DNA from: Limisphaerales bacterium
GTDB taxonomy: Bacteria > Verrucomicrobiota > Verrucomicrobiia > Limisphaerales > UBA1100
Assembly (NCBI GenBank): GCA_014382585.1
Contig: JACNJL010000015.1
Span: 1-64,000, forward strand
Direction: 5' to 3'
Length of the DNA stretch: 64,000 bases
Shown here: positions 7,925 to 16,098 of the stretch, piece by piece
Position numbering within the stretch: the first letter of the stretch is position 1
How the letters are laid out: each line of letters starts with the position of its first letter
Position numbers and translations under genes: made by a program
The notes under the pieces: model-generated
Databases searched by the model: none
Told to the model about the DNA's origin: nothing
The model's input: only the letters and a program-made list of their open reading frames with translations

Positions 7925-8638
7925 TTATCGGATTCCAGCCAGTCGTTCGGTCCAAATTTCATACAGCCGCGTGGTGGCCACCACGTCGCGCACGCAATAT
8001 TCGGCAATGTCGCGGTAGCGGCCTTCGGCCATCAGATCGTTGACGTCCATCCCCGTGACGCCTTCGGCTTTGGGTGAATCGATACCGAATGCTTTGCAGT
8101 AAAAATCGAGGTTGAAGCGCCGCGCCGCACCCGTCCAGCCGCTCACATTGTAAAAGGTAAATTGCTCGGCGAGATCGCAATGCGGTTCCACTTGGAAACG
8201 GTAGCCCAGCCAATCCTTGCGCGAGATGGGCACGTTGAGCACGGCGGAGCGGAGGTAAAGAAAAGGCACATCAAAGGAGCGGCCGTTGAAGGTGCAAATC
8301 TTGTCATACTTGGCGGCGAGTTTCCAAAATTGATCGAGCAACTCTGATTCATCCATACACGCCACGTACTCCACCGGTCCTTCGCTCGGCTCCTCGAAGT
8401 CATCGGAAAGGTAAAGCACCTTGCCCCGGCCACTGTCCGCGTTCATCAGGCAAATGCAAACGCACTGAGCAGTGAAAGGCCAAAGATTGAATTGCTGGCC
8501 GATTTCCTCACGTTTTAGGGCTTTTTCGGCCTCATCACGCAGGCGTTCGGCGGGGCGAAAGAGATATTCAAGGCGGCCCTCATCCAATTCTTCGCGAGGC
8601 AGGGCAGAGGTTTCGATATCAAAAACAAGGCAGGACAT
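7925..8638 (-). CDS. PolB-type 3'-5' exonuclease-like RNase H-fold protein
   Basis: 237 aa from MSCLVFDIETS at 8638. DnaQ/RNase H-like exonuclease motifs: DxE in VFDIET (D7, E9), a central FNGRSFDVPFLYLR with Asp, and EYCVRDVVATTRLYE carrying the last acidic residue. It fits the 'predicted 3'-5' exonuclease related to PolB' family. The open frame continues upstream to 9046, but that part is only the histone-like gene read in another frame, so the internal ATG is taken. Role: probably DNA or RNA 3' trimming. Confidence 0.85.
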   Translation of the reverse strand: MSCLVFDIETSALPREELDEGRLEYLFRPAERLRDEAEKALKREEIGQQFNLWPFTAQCVCICLMNADSGRGKVLYLSDDFEEPSEGPVEYVACMDESELLDQFWKLAAKYDKICTFNGRSFDVPFLYLRSAVLNVPISRKDWLGYRFQVEPHCDLAEQFTFYNVSGWTGAARRFNLDFYCKAFGIDSPKAEGVTGMDVNDLMAEGRYRDIAEYCVRDVVATTRLYEIWTERLAGIR

Positions 8639-8678
8639 ACGGACAAGGTGAGACAGCCCCGCTGATTTGGCAATGCAC

Positions 8679-8710
8679 AAAAAAAGATGGCGGACTCGCG
8701 TCCGCCATCG
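8679..8710 (-). terminator. Intrinsic terminator of the histone-like gene
   Basis: On the minus strand, GATGGCGGAC (8700-8709) pairs perfectly with GTCCGCCATC (8686-8695) around a 4-nt loop, followed by a run of seven T (8685-8679). It lies just past the stop of the lysine-rich gene at 8739. Confidence 0.9.
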
Positions 8711-8738
8711 TGTGGAAATAGTTCTCGGTCGAAGGAGA

Positions 8739-9089
8739 CTACTTCTTTTTAGCTTTTTTCTTAGCCGCCTTTTTCTTCGCTGGCTTTTTCTTAGCCGCCT
8801 TCTTCTTGGCCGGTTTTTTCTTAGCGGCCTTCTTCGCTGGCTTTTTCTTAGCCGCCTTCTTCTTGGCCGGTTTTTTCTTAGCGGCCTTCTTCGCTGGCTT
8901 TTTCTTAGCCGCCTTCTTCTTGGCCGGTTTTTTCTTAGCGGCCTTCTTCGCTGGCTTTTTCTTAGCCGCTTTTTTCTTAGCTGGCTTTTTCTTTTTGGCA
9001 GCTTTCTTCTTCGCCGGCTTCTTCTTTGCTGCCTTGTTCTTGGCAACTGTTTTCTTCACTGCTTTTTTCTTAGCTTTTTTCTTGGCCAT
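8739..9089 (-). CDS. Lysine/alanine/proline-rich histone H1-like protein
   Basis: 116 aa made almost only of Lys, Ala and Pro, with repeated KKPAKKAAKKKPAKKKAAK-type units, no acidic residues and no globular domain. Resembles the C-terminal tails of eukaryotic H1 and bacterial Hc1/AlgP-like proteins and would bind DNA non-specifically and compact it. A perfect Shine-Dalgarno (AAGGAGGT) lies 7 nt before the start and a strong terminator follows, so it is a monocistronic, probably well-expressed gene. The repeat copies are nearly identical at DNA level, so length is expected to vary between strains. Confidence 0.88.
   Translation of the reverse strand: MAKKKAKKKAVKKTVAKNKAAKKKPAKKKAAKKKKPAKKKAAKKKPAKKAAKKKPAKKKAAKKKPAKKAAKKKPAKKKAAKKKPAKKAAKKKPAKKKAAKKKPAKKKAAKKKAKKK
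8794..8964 (-). repeat. Three tandem 57-bp repeats inside the histone-like gene
   Basis: Units begin at 8794, 8851 and 8908, each starting GCCGCCTTCTTCTTGGCC on the plus strand and 57 bp long, encoding 19 residues. The units are essentially identical, pointing to recent expansion by slippage or unequal recombination. Confidence 0.9.
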
Positions 9090-9096
9090 GAAGTTT

Positions 9097-9104
9097 ACCT
9101 CCTT
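9097..9104 (-). promoter_or_regulatory. Consensus ribosome binding site of the histone-like gene
   Basis: Read on the minus strand this is AAGGAGGT, a full anti-SD match, 7 nt before the ATG at 9089. It is exceptional here, since many genes in the window lack a visible SD; it suggests strong translation of the histone-like protein. Confidence 0.85.
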
Positions 9105-9278
9105 CAGTGGTTATTGTAGGGAACCGCAAGCGATTCGGCTTTTCGTATACAATAGTTTCACCCTATTTGCATAGCATTTTTTTCAACAGATTGGAAAAAG
9201 TATTCACACGTTACGCACTGCACGCGCGCTAAAAAATTTCCCTTCGCCTATTTTTTTTTTTCAGTTAGCGTCAACGCG

Positions 9279-11828
9279 ATGGCCGCGAAAACAAAACAGA
9301 CGCCAATGATGGCGCAATACCATCGCTTGAAAAGCGATCTGCCTGAAGGCGCGGTGTTGTTGTTTCGGCTTGGAGATTTTTATGAAATGTTTTTCGACGA
9401 CGCGAAAGTGTGCGCGGAAATTTTAAATATCACGCTCACCCAACGCGGCGCCACGCCGATGTGCGGCATCCCTCATCACGCGGCAGATAATTACATCGGC
9501 AAACTCCTCGCCGCCGGTCGCAAAGTGGCGATGTGCGAACAGACGGAAGAGGCGGTTCCCGGCAAGTTGGTGAACCGCGAGGTGACACAAATTCTTAGCC
9601 CCGGAACGCACTTCGACGAGAAGATGCTCACGGCCGGGCGAAACAACTTTCTTGCCGCGCTCAGTCGTGAAGGCAAAGCCTTCGGGTTAGCGGTCATCGA
9701 CCTGACCACCGGCGATTTTAAGGCCACGGAAATGGCCGGCACCGCCGCAGTTCAAGCAGAGCTGGAACGCCTGAAACCCTCGGAAATCGTGCATCCAGCG
9801 GGCGATTCGAGCCTCGCTGCCGCCATCGCCGTCAGCCGCGCGGTGGTGAATGAACACGAGGGTTGGGTCTTCGCCAGCGACTCGGCGGAGTACACGTTGC
9901 GCGATCATTTTGGCGTGCAATCGCTCGACGGATTTGGCCTCAAAAATCGCCCCGCCGCCACGGGTGCGGCCGGGGGCGCGTTGCATTATTTAGTGAACAC
10001 GCTGCGCCGCGATGTGGCGCATTTGCGGCAGTTGAATTTTTATGAGGACCACGACTTTCTCACGCTCGATGCCACCACGCTTCGCAACCTGGAAATTCTC
10101 GAACCGCTCACACGCGATGCGCCAAGTGTCGCGTGTCTTTATCACGCCATCAACCAAACCGTAACGCCGATGGGTGCGCGGCGTTTGCGCGATTGGCTGA
10201 CACAACCGCTCGCCAATGCAGACGCCATCCACGCGCGACAGCTCGCGGTGCAAACGTGGGTGGAAGACGGCCCGCGCTTGGAGCAACTCCGCAACCGACT
10301 GCGCGAAGTGCGCGACTTGGAACGCACGCTCACTCGGTTGTCGGTCGGCACCGGCAATGGCCGCGATTTATTGAACCTGCGTTTTGCGATCGAACAATTT
10401 CCCGGCTTACGTTCGCTCATTGATGAAGCGCACGGCGAAGCGGCCGAACTGGAATTGCACGATGCGGAGGATGTCCCGTTGCTCACGCAACTGGCCGCGC
10501 AGTTGACGGAGCTGCCGGAAGTGGTGGCGCTGATCGCAGGCGCGATTGTGGATGAGCCGCCGCTGGCTTTACGCGAAGGCGGCATCATTCGGGAAAAGTT
10601 CAGTGCGGAGTTGGACGAACTGCGCGGCGGCGCCAGCGAAGGCAAGGCATGGATCGCACAGTTGCAACAACGCGAATTGGAAAGCACCCGCATCCCTTCG
10701 TTGAAGGTGCGGTTCAATAATGTGTTTGGCTACTTCATTGAAGTCACCAAAACGCATCTCGACAAAGTGCCTGCGCATTACGTCCGCAAACAAACCGTCG
10801 CCAACGCCGAGCGGTACATCACCGATGAGCTCAAGCAGATGGAGGATAAAGTGCTCGGCGCGCAGGAACGCAGCGAGAAGCTGGAGTACGAGCTGTACCT
10901 CCAAGTGCGCGAGGCGGTGCTGGAGCATTTGCGCGCCATCCAAACCGCCGCTGCCGCGCTGGCGCAGCTCGATGTGCTGGCGGGTTTTGCCGAAACCGCC
11001 CGTTTACACGGCTATTGCCGGCCGCACGTCGGCAGCGAGGGCACGCTGGAAATCCGCGAAGGGCGGCATCCGGTGCTGGAGCAAACGCTGCTGGACGAGC
11101 GGTTTGTGCCGAATCGAACGGAATTGGGCGGGCATAGTGGGGAAAAACAGGTTGCGCTCATCACCGGCCCCAATATGGCGGGCAAGAGTACTTATATAAG
11201 GCAGGTAGCGTTGATCGCGTTGATCGCGCATACGGGCAGCTTCGTGCCGGCGGCGGAAGCGCGAGTGGATTTGCTGGACCGCATCTTTACACGCATCGGC
11301 GCCAGCGACAATCTCGCGCGCGGGCAATCGACATTTATGGTGGAAATGAGCGAGACGGCCAACATTCTGCATCACGCCACCGATCGCAGCCTTGTGATCC
11401 TCGACGAAATTGGGCGCGGAACAAGCACCTTCGATGGGCTTAGCCTAGCGTGGTCCATCGTCGAGCACCTCCATCAACAACTCGGCGCGAAGACGCTTTT
11501 TGCCACGCACTATCACGAACTCACCGAACTATCGCAACGCCTGCCGCGCGTGTTCAACCTCAACGTGGCGGTGAAAGAGTACAACGAACAAGTCGTTTTC
11601 CTGCGGCAGATTATCGACGGCGCGGCGGATCAAAGCTACGGCATTCAAGTCGCGCGCCTCGCCGGCGTGCCGCAACCGGTGCTTACGCGCGCCAAAGAAA
11701 TCCTCGCCAACCTTGAAGAAACCGACCTCACCGCCGCGGGCGGCACCCAGGGAACGACCAATCCCAAAGCCGAACGCAAAAAACTCCGCGACCTCACGCC
11801 ATCACCGCAATTGGATTTGTTTGAATAG
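9279..11828 (+). CDS. mutS: DNA mismatch repair ATPase MutS
   Basis: 849 aa, normal for MutS. The N-terminal mismatch-recognition domain contains LLFRLGDFYEMFFDDA with the Phe-x-Glu intercalation motif. Connector, lever and clamp domains follow, then the ATPase with Walker A GPNMAGKST (about residue 630), the ST-motif region ASDNLARGQSTFMVEMSE, Walker B LVILDEIGRGTSTFDG and the FATHYHEL switch. It recognises mismatches and recruits MutL. ATG at 9279 fits the family start. No mutL in the window. Confidence 0.97.
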   Translation: MAAKTKQTPMMAQYHRLKSDLPEGAVLLFRLGDFYEMFFDDAKVCAEILNITLTQRGATPMCGIPHHAADNYIGKLLAAGRKVAMCEQTEEAVPGKLVNREVTQILSPGTHFDEKMLTAGRNNFLAALSREGKAFGLAVIDLTTGDFKATEMAGTAAVQAELERLKPSEIVHPAGDSSLAAAIAVSRAVVNEHEGWVFASDSAEYTLRDHFGVQSLDGFGLKNRPAATGAAGGALHYLVNTLRRDVAHLRQLNFYEDHDFLTLDATTLRNLEILEPLTRDAPSVACLYHAINQTVTPMGARRLRDWLTQPLANADAIHARQLAVQTWVEDGPRLEQLRNRLREVRDLERTLTRLSVGTGNGRDLLNLRFAIEQFPGLRSLIDEAHGEAAELELHDAEDVPLLTQLAAQLTELPEVVALIAGAIVDEPPLALREGGIIREKFSAELDELRGGASEGKAWIAQLQQRELESTRIPSLKVRFNNVFGYFIEVTKTHLDKVPAHYVRKQTVANAERYITDELKQMEDKVLGAQERSEKLEYELYLQVREAVLEHLRAIQTAAAALAQLDVLAGFAETARLHGYCRPHVGSEGTLEIREGRHPVLEQTLLDERFVPNRTELGGHSGEKQVALITGPNMAGKSTYIRQVALIALIAHTGSFVPAAEARVDLLDRIFTRIGASDNLARGQSTFMVEMSETANILHHATDRSLVILDEIGRGTSTFDGLSLAWSIVEHLHQQLGAKTLFATHYHELTELSQRLPRVFNLNVAVKEYNEQVVFLRQIIDGAADQSYGIQVARLAGVPQPVLTRAKEILANLEETDLTAAGGTQGTTNPKAERKKLRDLTPSPQLDLFE

Positions 11829-11864
11829 CGTGATGGGAGAACAAAGCTCCCGGGCTCTTGCTAT

Positions 11865-12485
11865 TTATTCCTCCGGCGTGGTTCGGTACACCACCAACAC
11901 GCCAAAATCCGAGCCCTTCTTTTCATCGGCCACAGCCACATACTGCACGGGATGCACGCCGATGAGGTTGTCTTCCTCGAGGGAACTGAGAAATTTTGAA
12001 ACCGTTTCGTCGAAGTTATCTTTTTTACCCTTCACACAATCACCGTGCAAAATGGTTTTCACGCACAACCGATGGGCGGACATCGCCTCGCGTTCGAGCG
12101 ATGCCATTTTGCTGCCGTGAAACCCCATCACAATTTCCTGCGGCGCAACCTTTGGCGACGGTGGCGCAGCGGGAGATGCAGCAGCTCCGGAGGGCGGCGC
12201 GGCAGTTGGCGTAGCAGCGGGGTTGCCTTGCGGCGGCGGCGCGGGTGCGGCACCTCCCACAGGCGGCGCGGCGAGCGCGGCAGCGGTGGCCTGCAAAGCC
12301 TCGGCTTCTTCAGCCGTGGGAAATAAAATGACCTGACCACAATTCTCAAGTGGGCAAGGGTATTCGCCTGCGTAACCGGTGTTCACCTGTGAAAGTTGTT
12401 CGGCGTCGATTTCAATCTCGCCCTTGCAGTGGGGGCAGTTGAACTTGAACATCCCGTTGGCGAAGCTGGGGTTTTCGTGTTTCAT
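11865..12485 (-). CDS. Zinc-ribbon protein with Pro/Ala linker, function unknown
   Basis: 206 aa. The N-terminus has a zinc-ribbon-like pair (FNCPHCKGEIEIDAEQ... and YPCPLENCGQVILFP), followed by a long Ala/Pro-rich disordered linker (about residues 60-115) and a C-terminal ~90-residue domain (QEIVMGFHGSKMASLEREAM...FGVLVVYRTTPEE) I do not recognise. No signal peptide or membrane helix. It lies 61 nt downstream of murA on the same strand and may share its transcript. The ribbon resembles the one at 82-999, suggesting a lineage-specific family. Confidence 0.65.
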   Translation of the reverse strand: MKHENPSFANGMFKFNCPHCKGEIEIDAEQLSQVNTGYAGEYPCPLENCGQVILFPTAEEAEALQATAAALAAPPVGGAAPAPPPQGNPAATPTAAPPSGAAASPAAPPSPKVAPQEIVMGFHGSKMASLEREAMSAHRLCVKTILHGDCVKGKKDNFDETVSKFLSSLEEDNLIGVHPVQYVAVADEKKGSDFGVLVVYRTTPEE

Positions 12486-12546
12486 AGTCGGCCAATCACT
12501 TCGCCCACGCTAAATCACGCATCCGCTGGAGGCCAGCTTTTATGTC

Positions 12547-13803
12547 CTACTTCACGCGCCGGACTTTGGCGCCGAGTTTTTTCAGCTTGGCGTCCATGCG
12601 CTCGTAGCCGCGGTCGAGATGGTAAATGCGGTTGATGCGTGTGGTGCCTTTGGCCACCATCCCGGCAATGACGAGCGCGGCGCTCGCACGCAAATCGCTG
12701 GCCATTAGTTCCGCGCCGGAAAGCTTTTGCACGCCGTGCACAATGGCGCTCGGGCCTTCGATGGAAATCTCCGCGCCAAGCCGTTCCAATTCCTGCACGT
12801 GCGTGAAGCGGCTTTCGAAAATGCGTTCGGTGATAATGCTGATGCCGGGGGTTTGCGTCATAAACGCCATCATCTGCGCCTGCACATCGGTCGGAAAACC
12901 GGGGTGGGGCAGGGTGGTAATGTGAACACTGTGCAGGCCGCGCCCGCGTTTGAAGGTGAGTTTTCCTTTGGATTGCTCAACCTTCACTCCGCTCTCGCGG
13001 AGTTTTTCAATGACGGCTTTCATATGCTCGGGCCGCGCGCCTTTGAGAGTCACTTCGCCTTTCGTCGCCACGCCGGCGATGGCGTACGTGGCGGCCTCGA
13101 TACGGTCGGGGATGACTTCGTGCTCCGCACCACCCAGTTCTTTAACGCCTGTGATGGTAAGTGTGGGCGAACCGAGCCCCTGGATTTGCGCGCCGATGCT
13201 GTTGAGAAACTTGCCGAGGTCGACCACCTCCGGCTCGCACGCGGCGTGTTCGATGACCGTGATGCCTTCAGCCAAAGTGGCGGCCATCATTGCGTTGGCC
13301 GTGCCAAGCACCGTGGGCCCCGCGCGACCGCCGAGGAACATTTCGCCGCCAACAAGCTTGCGTGCTTTGGCGATGATGTAGCCGTTTTCGATTTCCACTT
13401 TGGCGCCGAGCGCTTCCATCGCCTTGCGGTGAAGATCCACGGGGCGCGTGCCGATGAGGCAACCGCCCGGCAACGACACGGTGGCTTTTTTCAAACGCGC
13501 CAGCAACGGCCCGAGCACGCAAAGCGAACCGCGCATTTTACGCACCAAATCGTAATCGACGAAGTCGCGCACTTTTTCGGCGCGCACGGTGACGGTGTCT
13601 CCATCGATTTTAGTTTTTGCGCCGAGGCTTTCCAAAATCTGGCACATCGTTTTCACGTCGGCCAAATCCGGCACGCGGCGAAGAACGCACGTCTCGCGCG
13701 TCAGCAGCGTGGCGGCAAGGATCGGCAACACGGCGTTTTTTGCGCCACTGATTTCCACCTCGCCGTGCAGCGGGGCGCCTCCTTTGATTTCTAAACTATC
13801 CAT
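12547..13803 (-). CDS. murA: UDP-N-acetylglucosamine 1-carboxyvinyltransferase
   Basis: 418 aa. First committed step of peptidoglycan synthesis: transfer of enolpyruvate from PEP to UDP-GlcNAc in the cytoplasm. N-terminal KNAVLPILAATLL motif with the conserved Lys22/Asn23. The active-site loop LPGGCLIGTRPVDLH puts the catalytic cysteine at C115, the same number as in E. coli, so it should be fosfomycin-sensitive in principle. The C-terminal half holds the RIFE and DLRAS/ALVIAGMVAKG motifs. It lies 28 nt after prmC on the same strand and is likely co-transcribed with it. Confidence 0.96.
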   Translation of the reverse strand: MDSLEIKGGAPLHGEVEISGAKNAVLPILAATLLTRETCVLRRVPDLADVKTMCQILESLGAKTKIDGDTVTVRAEKVRDFVDYDLVRKMRGSLCVLGPLLARLKKATVSLPGGCLIGTRPVDLHRKAMEALGAKVEIENGYIIAKARKLVGGEMFLGGRAGPTVLGTANAMMAATLAEGITVIEHAACEPEVVDLGKFLNSIGAQIQGLGSPTLTITGVKELGGAEHEVIPDRIEAATYAIAGVATKGEVTLKGARPEHMKAVIEKLRESGVKVEQSKGKLTFKRGRGLHSVHITTLPHPGFPTDVQAQMMAFMTQTPGISIITERIFESRFTHVQELERLGAEISIEGPSAIVHGVQKLSGAELMASDLRASAALVIAGMVAKGTTRINRIYHLDRGYERMDAKLKKLGAKVRRVK

Positions 13804-13831
13804 TCAGGGGGAAACTCCTCGCCCGCATTGT

Positions 13832-14686
13832 TCACGGATTAGCGGGAGAGGCAATCACCATCCGCAAAACGTTATTCAGGTCGGGCAACAAATCGCATTC
13901 GCCCCAGCCGGCTTCGGCGAGCAACGCGGCCACCGGCTCGGCCTGGCCATCGCCCACCTCAAGCATCAATCGGCCGGCCGGCTTCAGGCGCGGCAGGACT
14001 AGCTTTGCCAGCACACGGTAAAATTCCAGCCCATCCGCGCCGCCATCCAGCGCCAGCGCGGGGTCGTGCTCTCGCACTTCCGTTTGCAACGAGGGTAAAT
14101 CGCCGGTGGGAATGTACGGCGGATTAGACAGCACCAAATCAAACGCCTCATCGCCGGGTAATCCCTCGCGGCCATCGCCTTCGTGAAACTCAATGTGCCC
14201 TGCCACGCCGTGGCGCTCCGCATTCGCGCGAGCCACCGCCAGCGCTGATGGGGAAACATCCAGCGCCATCACCCGCGCATCCGGGCAATGCGCGGCCACC
14301 ACAATGGCGAGGCAACCGCTGCCCGTGCCGAAATCCAAAACCACGGGAGCAGGCAATCCGCTGGCAAATCCCCACGCTTGTTCGGCCAGTAATTCCGTTT
14401 CCGGACGCGGCACGAGCACTCGCCCGTTCACCTCCATTTCCAATCCACAAAAAACCGCCGTGCCCAACAGATGCTGCAACGGAATGCGCTCGCCGCGTTG
14501 GACGATCAACAAATCCCATTCGACCTGCTGAGCATCGGTCAATAATTTCGAATGACCTAATGCCAGCTCCGCCCGCGGGCAGTCCAAAATATGCGCCAGC
14601 AGCCACTCGGCATCCACGCGCGGCGAGTCCACACCTGCGGCGGCCAGTGTAACAGTAGCGGTTTGCAATGCCTCAGCGACGGTCAT
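13832..14686 (-). CDS. prmC: Peptide chain release factor N5-glutamine methyltransferase
   Basis: 284 aa from MTVAEALQTA at 14686; the longer open frame upstream has no family similarity. It methylates the Gln of the GGQ motif in release factors RF1/RF2 with SAM. N-terminal helical domain, RVLVPRPETE linker, SAM-binding motif LDFGTGSGCLAI, and the catalytic NPPY (SNPPYIP, about residue 190). The first gene of a probable prmC-murA unit on the minus strand; the release factor gene is not nearby. Divergent from the LysM gene with about 100 nt between. Confidence 0.93.
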   Translation of the reverse strand: MTVAEALQTATVTLAAAGVDSPRVDAEWLLAHILDCPRAELALGHSKLLTDAQQVEWDLLIVQRGERIPLQHLLGTAVFCGLEMEVNGRVLVPRPETELLAEQAWGFASGLPAPVVLDFGTGSGCLAIVVAAHCPDARVMALDVSPSALAVARANAERHGVAGHIEFHEGDGREGLPGDEAFDLVLSNPPYIPTGDLPSLQTEVREHDPALALDGGADGLEFYRVLAKLVLPRLKPAGRLMLEVGDGQAEPVAALLAEAGWGECDLLPDLNNVLRMVIASPANP

Positions 14687-14785
14687 GGCGTATGCTTGAA
14701 AAATCACTGAAGCGGCGCAAGCCCAAAACCGTCCAATCCTTGCTTGGGGCTTGAATAATCGGCCTTGAGCGGTTACCTTGCCGCC

Positions 14786-15499
14786 ATGAGGAGTGATACA
14801 CGTTTTTCCATTTTGATGCTGAGCGCCGTAACCGTTATTGCGTTTGCCCAAGATCCGCCCAAGCCAACGCCGGTCCCCGTTCCGGTGGAGCCCGCCAAAT
14901 CGCCGGCACCAGCGGTCAACCCTACCCCTGCGGCCACCCCCGCTGCGCCCACCGGTGCGCAATCGCGATATTATGCCGAACAATTTCGGCGGTTGCGCGG
15001 CGAGATTGAAGAGCTGAAGGGTGCCCACGCGTTGCAACAGCAACAGACCGATAAATTAAAAATTCAAATCAGGAATCTGAAGAACGAAAATCAAATGCTC
15101 ACCCGCAAACTCGCCGGTAATTTTGCCACAGCTGACGAGGTGAAGGCGCTTCAGTCTGCGTTAAAAGAATTGGATGCCAATCGGCTTCAGGATCGCGCCA
15201 TCGTTCAAAAAGCCCTCGCCGACCTTGGTAAACTCATTGCGAAAGTCGCCGAGCAAAAAGTCGCGCCCGTGGAGCCGAATCCGCGCGTCGTGGCAAAGAA
15301 TTTTAAGTTCAACACGCACAAGGTGGAGACGGGTGAATTTCTCAGCAACATCATTGTCGCTTACAATACGGCATACAAAGAAGAGGGCCTCGGCACTGTG
15401 ACTCAAAGCCAAGTGCTCAAGGCCAACCCCGGCCTCGATCCCAACCGATTGCTGGTCGGCCAAAAAATCAAGATCCCGCTTCCCGGGGAAATTAAATAG
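14786..15499 (+). CDS. Exported coiled-coil protein with C-terminal LysM domain
   Basis: 237 aa from the ATG at 14786, chosen because it gives a direct signal peptide (MRSDTRFSILMLSAVTVIAFA). Then a Pro-rich linker, a coiled coil (about residues 60-160, rich in Gln/Lys/Leu heptads) and a LysM domain near the C-terminus (HKVETGEFLSNI...VLKANPGLDPNRLLVGQKI). LysM binds GlcNAc-containing glycans, so it is a probable peptidoglycan-attached envelope protein. The following gene begins on the base after its stop codon, pointing to a two-gene operon. Confidence 0.85.
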   Translation: MRSDTRFSILMLSAVTVIAFAQDPPKPTPVPVPVEPAKSPAPAVNPTPAATPAAPTGAQSRYYAEQFRRLRGEIEELKGAHALQQQQTDKLKIQIRNLKNENQMLTRKLAGNFATADEVKALQSALKELDANRLQDRAIVQKALADLGKLIAKVAEQKVAPVEPNPRVVAKNFKFNTHKVETGEFLSNIIVAYNTAYKEEGLGTVTQSQVLKANPGLDPNRLLVGQKIKIPLPGEIK

Positions 15500-16084
15500 G
15501 TGAAGCTCATCCGCCGCATTCACCTGTTTCTCGGCTGTTTTTTCACGCCGCTGTTGTTGCTGTATTTGCTGTCGGGTTTTTATTTTATACTGAAGCCCGC
15601 GCGACAAAAAGATGACGGTGAGGCGCAGACGTTTCTGCAAAAAATCTGGTGGGTGCACACCGCGCAGGAATACCCGCGCACCACCGCACCGCTGGATCTC
15701 GAAGCTGAAAACCAGCCGCGCACGATCACCGATTGGGAAGCGGACACGCGGGCGTTCAAAATTCTGGTTTACATTATGGTCATCGGTGCCGTGGCCACGA
15801 TGGCGCTGGGCATCGTGCTGGCCATCCGCAGCAGCAAAGACAAACGACCCATTTACATTTCGCTGGCGTTGGGGGTGCTATTGCCCGTTGTCATTTTGTG
15901 GGTCAGCCAGAAAATGGTCTCCAAGCCTAATCCGTTTCATCCGGACACCCCGCTGGATTCGCCCGTGCCGGGTATCCCAAGCGAGAGCGAAACCAACTCA
16001 ATGTTCCCGCCCAACGGGATTGAGGGAGAAGGTGGTGGTGGCATCGGCGGCTCCATTGCGCCGCCTGCAAAAAAAGAAGATTAG
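15500..16084 (+). CDS. Small membrane protein, PepSY-TM-like N-terminus
   Basis: 194 aa, starting with GTG at 15500 directly after the LysM gene stop (TAG-GTG). The N-terminal helix RRIHLFLGCFFTPLLLLYLLSGFYF resembles the first helix of PepSY-associated TM proteins. Two further membrane helices lie about 88-110 and 118-138, followed by a Pro/Gly-rich hydrophilic tail (GEGGGGIGGS). No enzyme motif. Likely acts in the envelope with its LysM partner; function unknown. Confidence 0.7.
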   Translation: MKLIRRIHLFLGCFFTPLLLLYLLSGFYFILKPARQKDDGEAQTFLQKIWWVHTAQEYPRTTAPLDLEAENQPRTITDWEADTRAFKILVYIMVIGAVATMALGIVLAIRSSKDKRPIYISLALGVLLPVVILWVSQKMVSKPNPFHPDTPLDSPVPGIPSESETNSMFPPNGIEGEGGGGIGGSIAPPAKKED

Positions 16085-16098
16085 CCGAAAGCCGCGGA

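Noticed and set aside
8794-8964. Regular repeats that could look like a CRISPR array
   Set aside because: Units are contiguous with no unique spacers and are fully coding in frame for the histone-like protein; no cas genes in the window.
7925-9046. 373-aa frame covering the exonuclease and the histone-like gene
   Set aside because: The first ~135 residues are the lysine-rich gene read in another frame (long runs of Arg/Lys/Leu). The real start of the exonuclease is the ATG at 8638, which gives the DxE motif near the N-terminus.
11835-11860. Possible terminator between mutS and the convergent zinc-ribbon gene
   Set aside because: GGGAG/CTCCC forms only a 5-bp stem with no T run on either side.
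12727-13794. 355-aa plus-strand frame over murA
   Set aside because: Shadow of murA; no conserved motif, while the minus strand gives a full MurA with C115.
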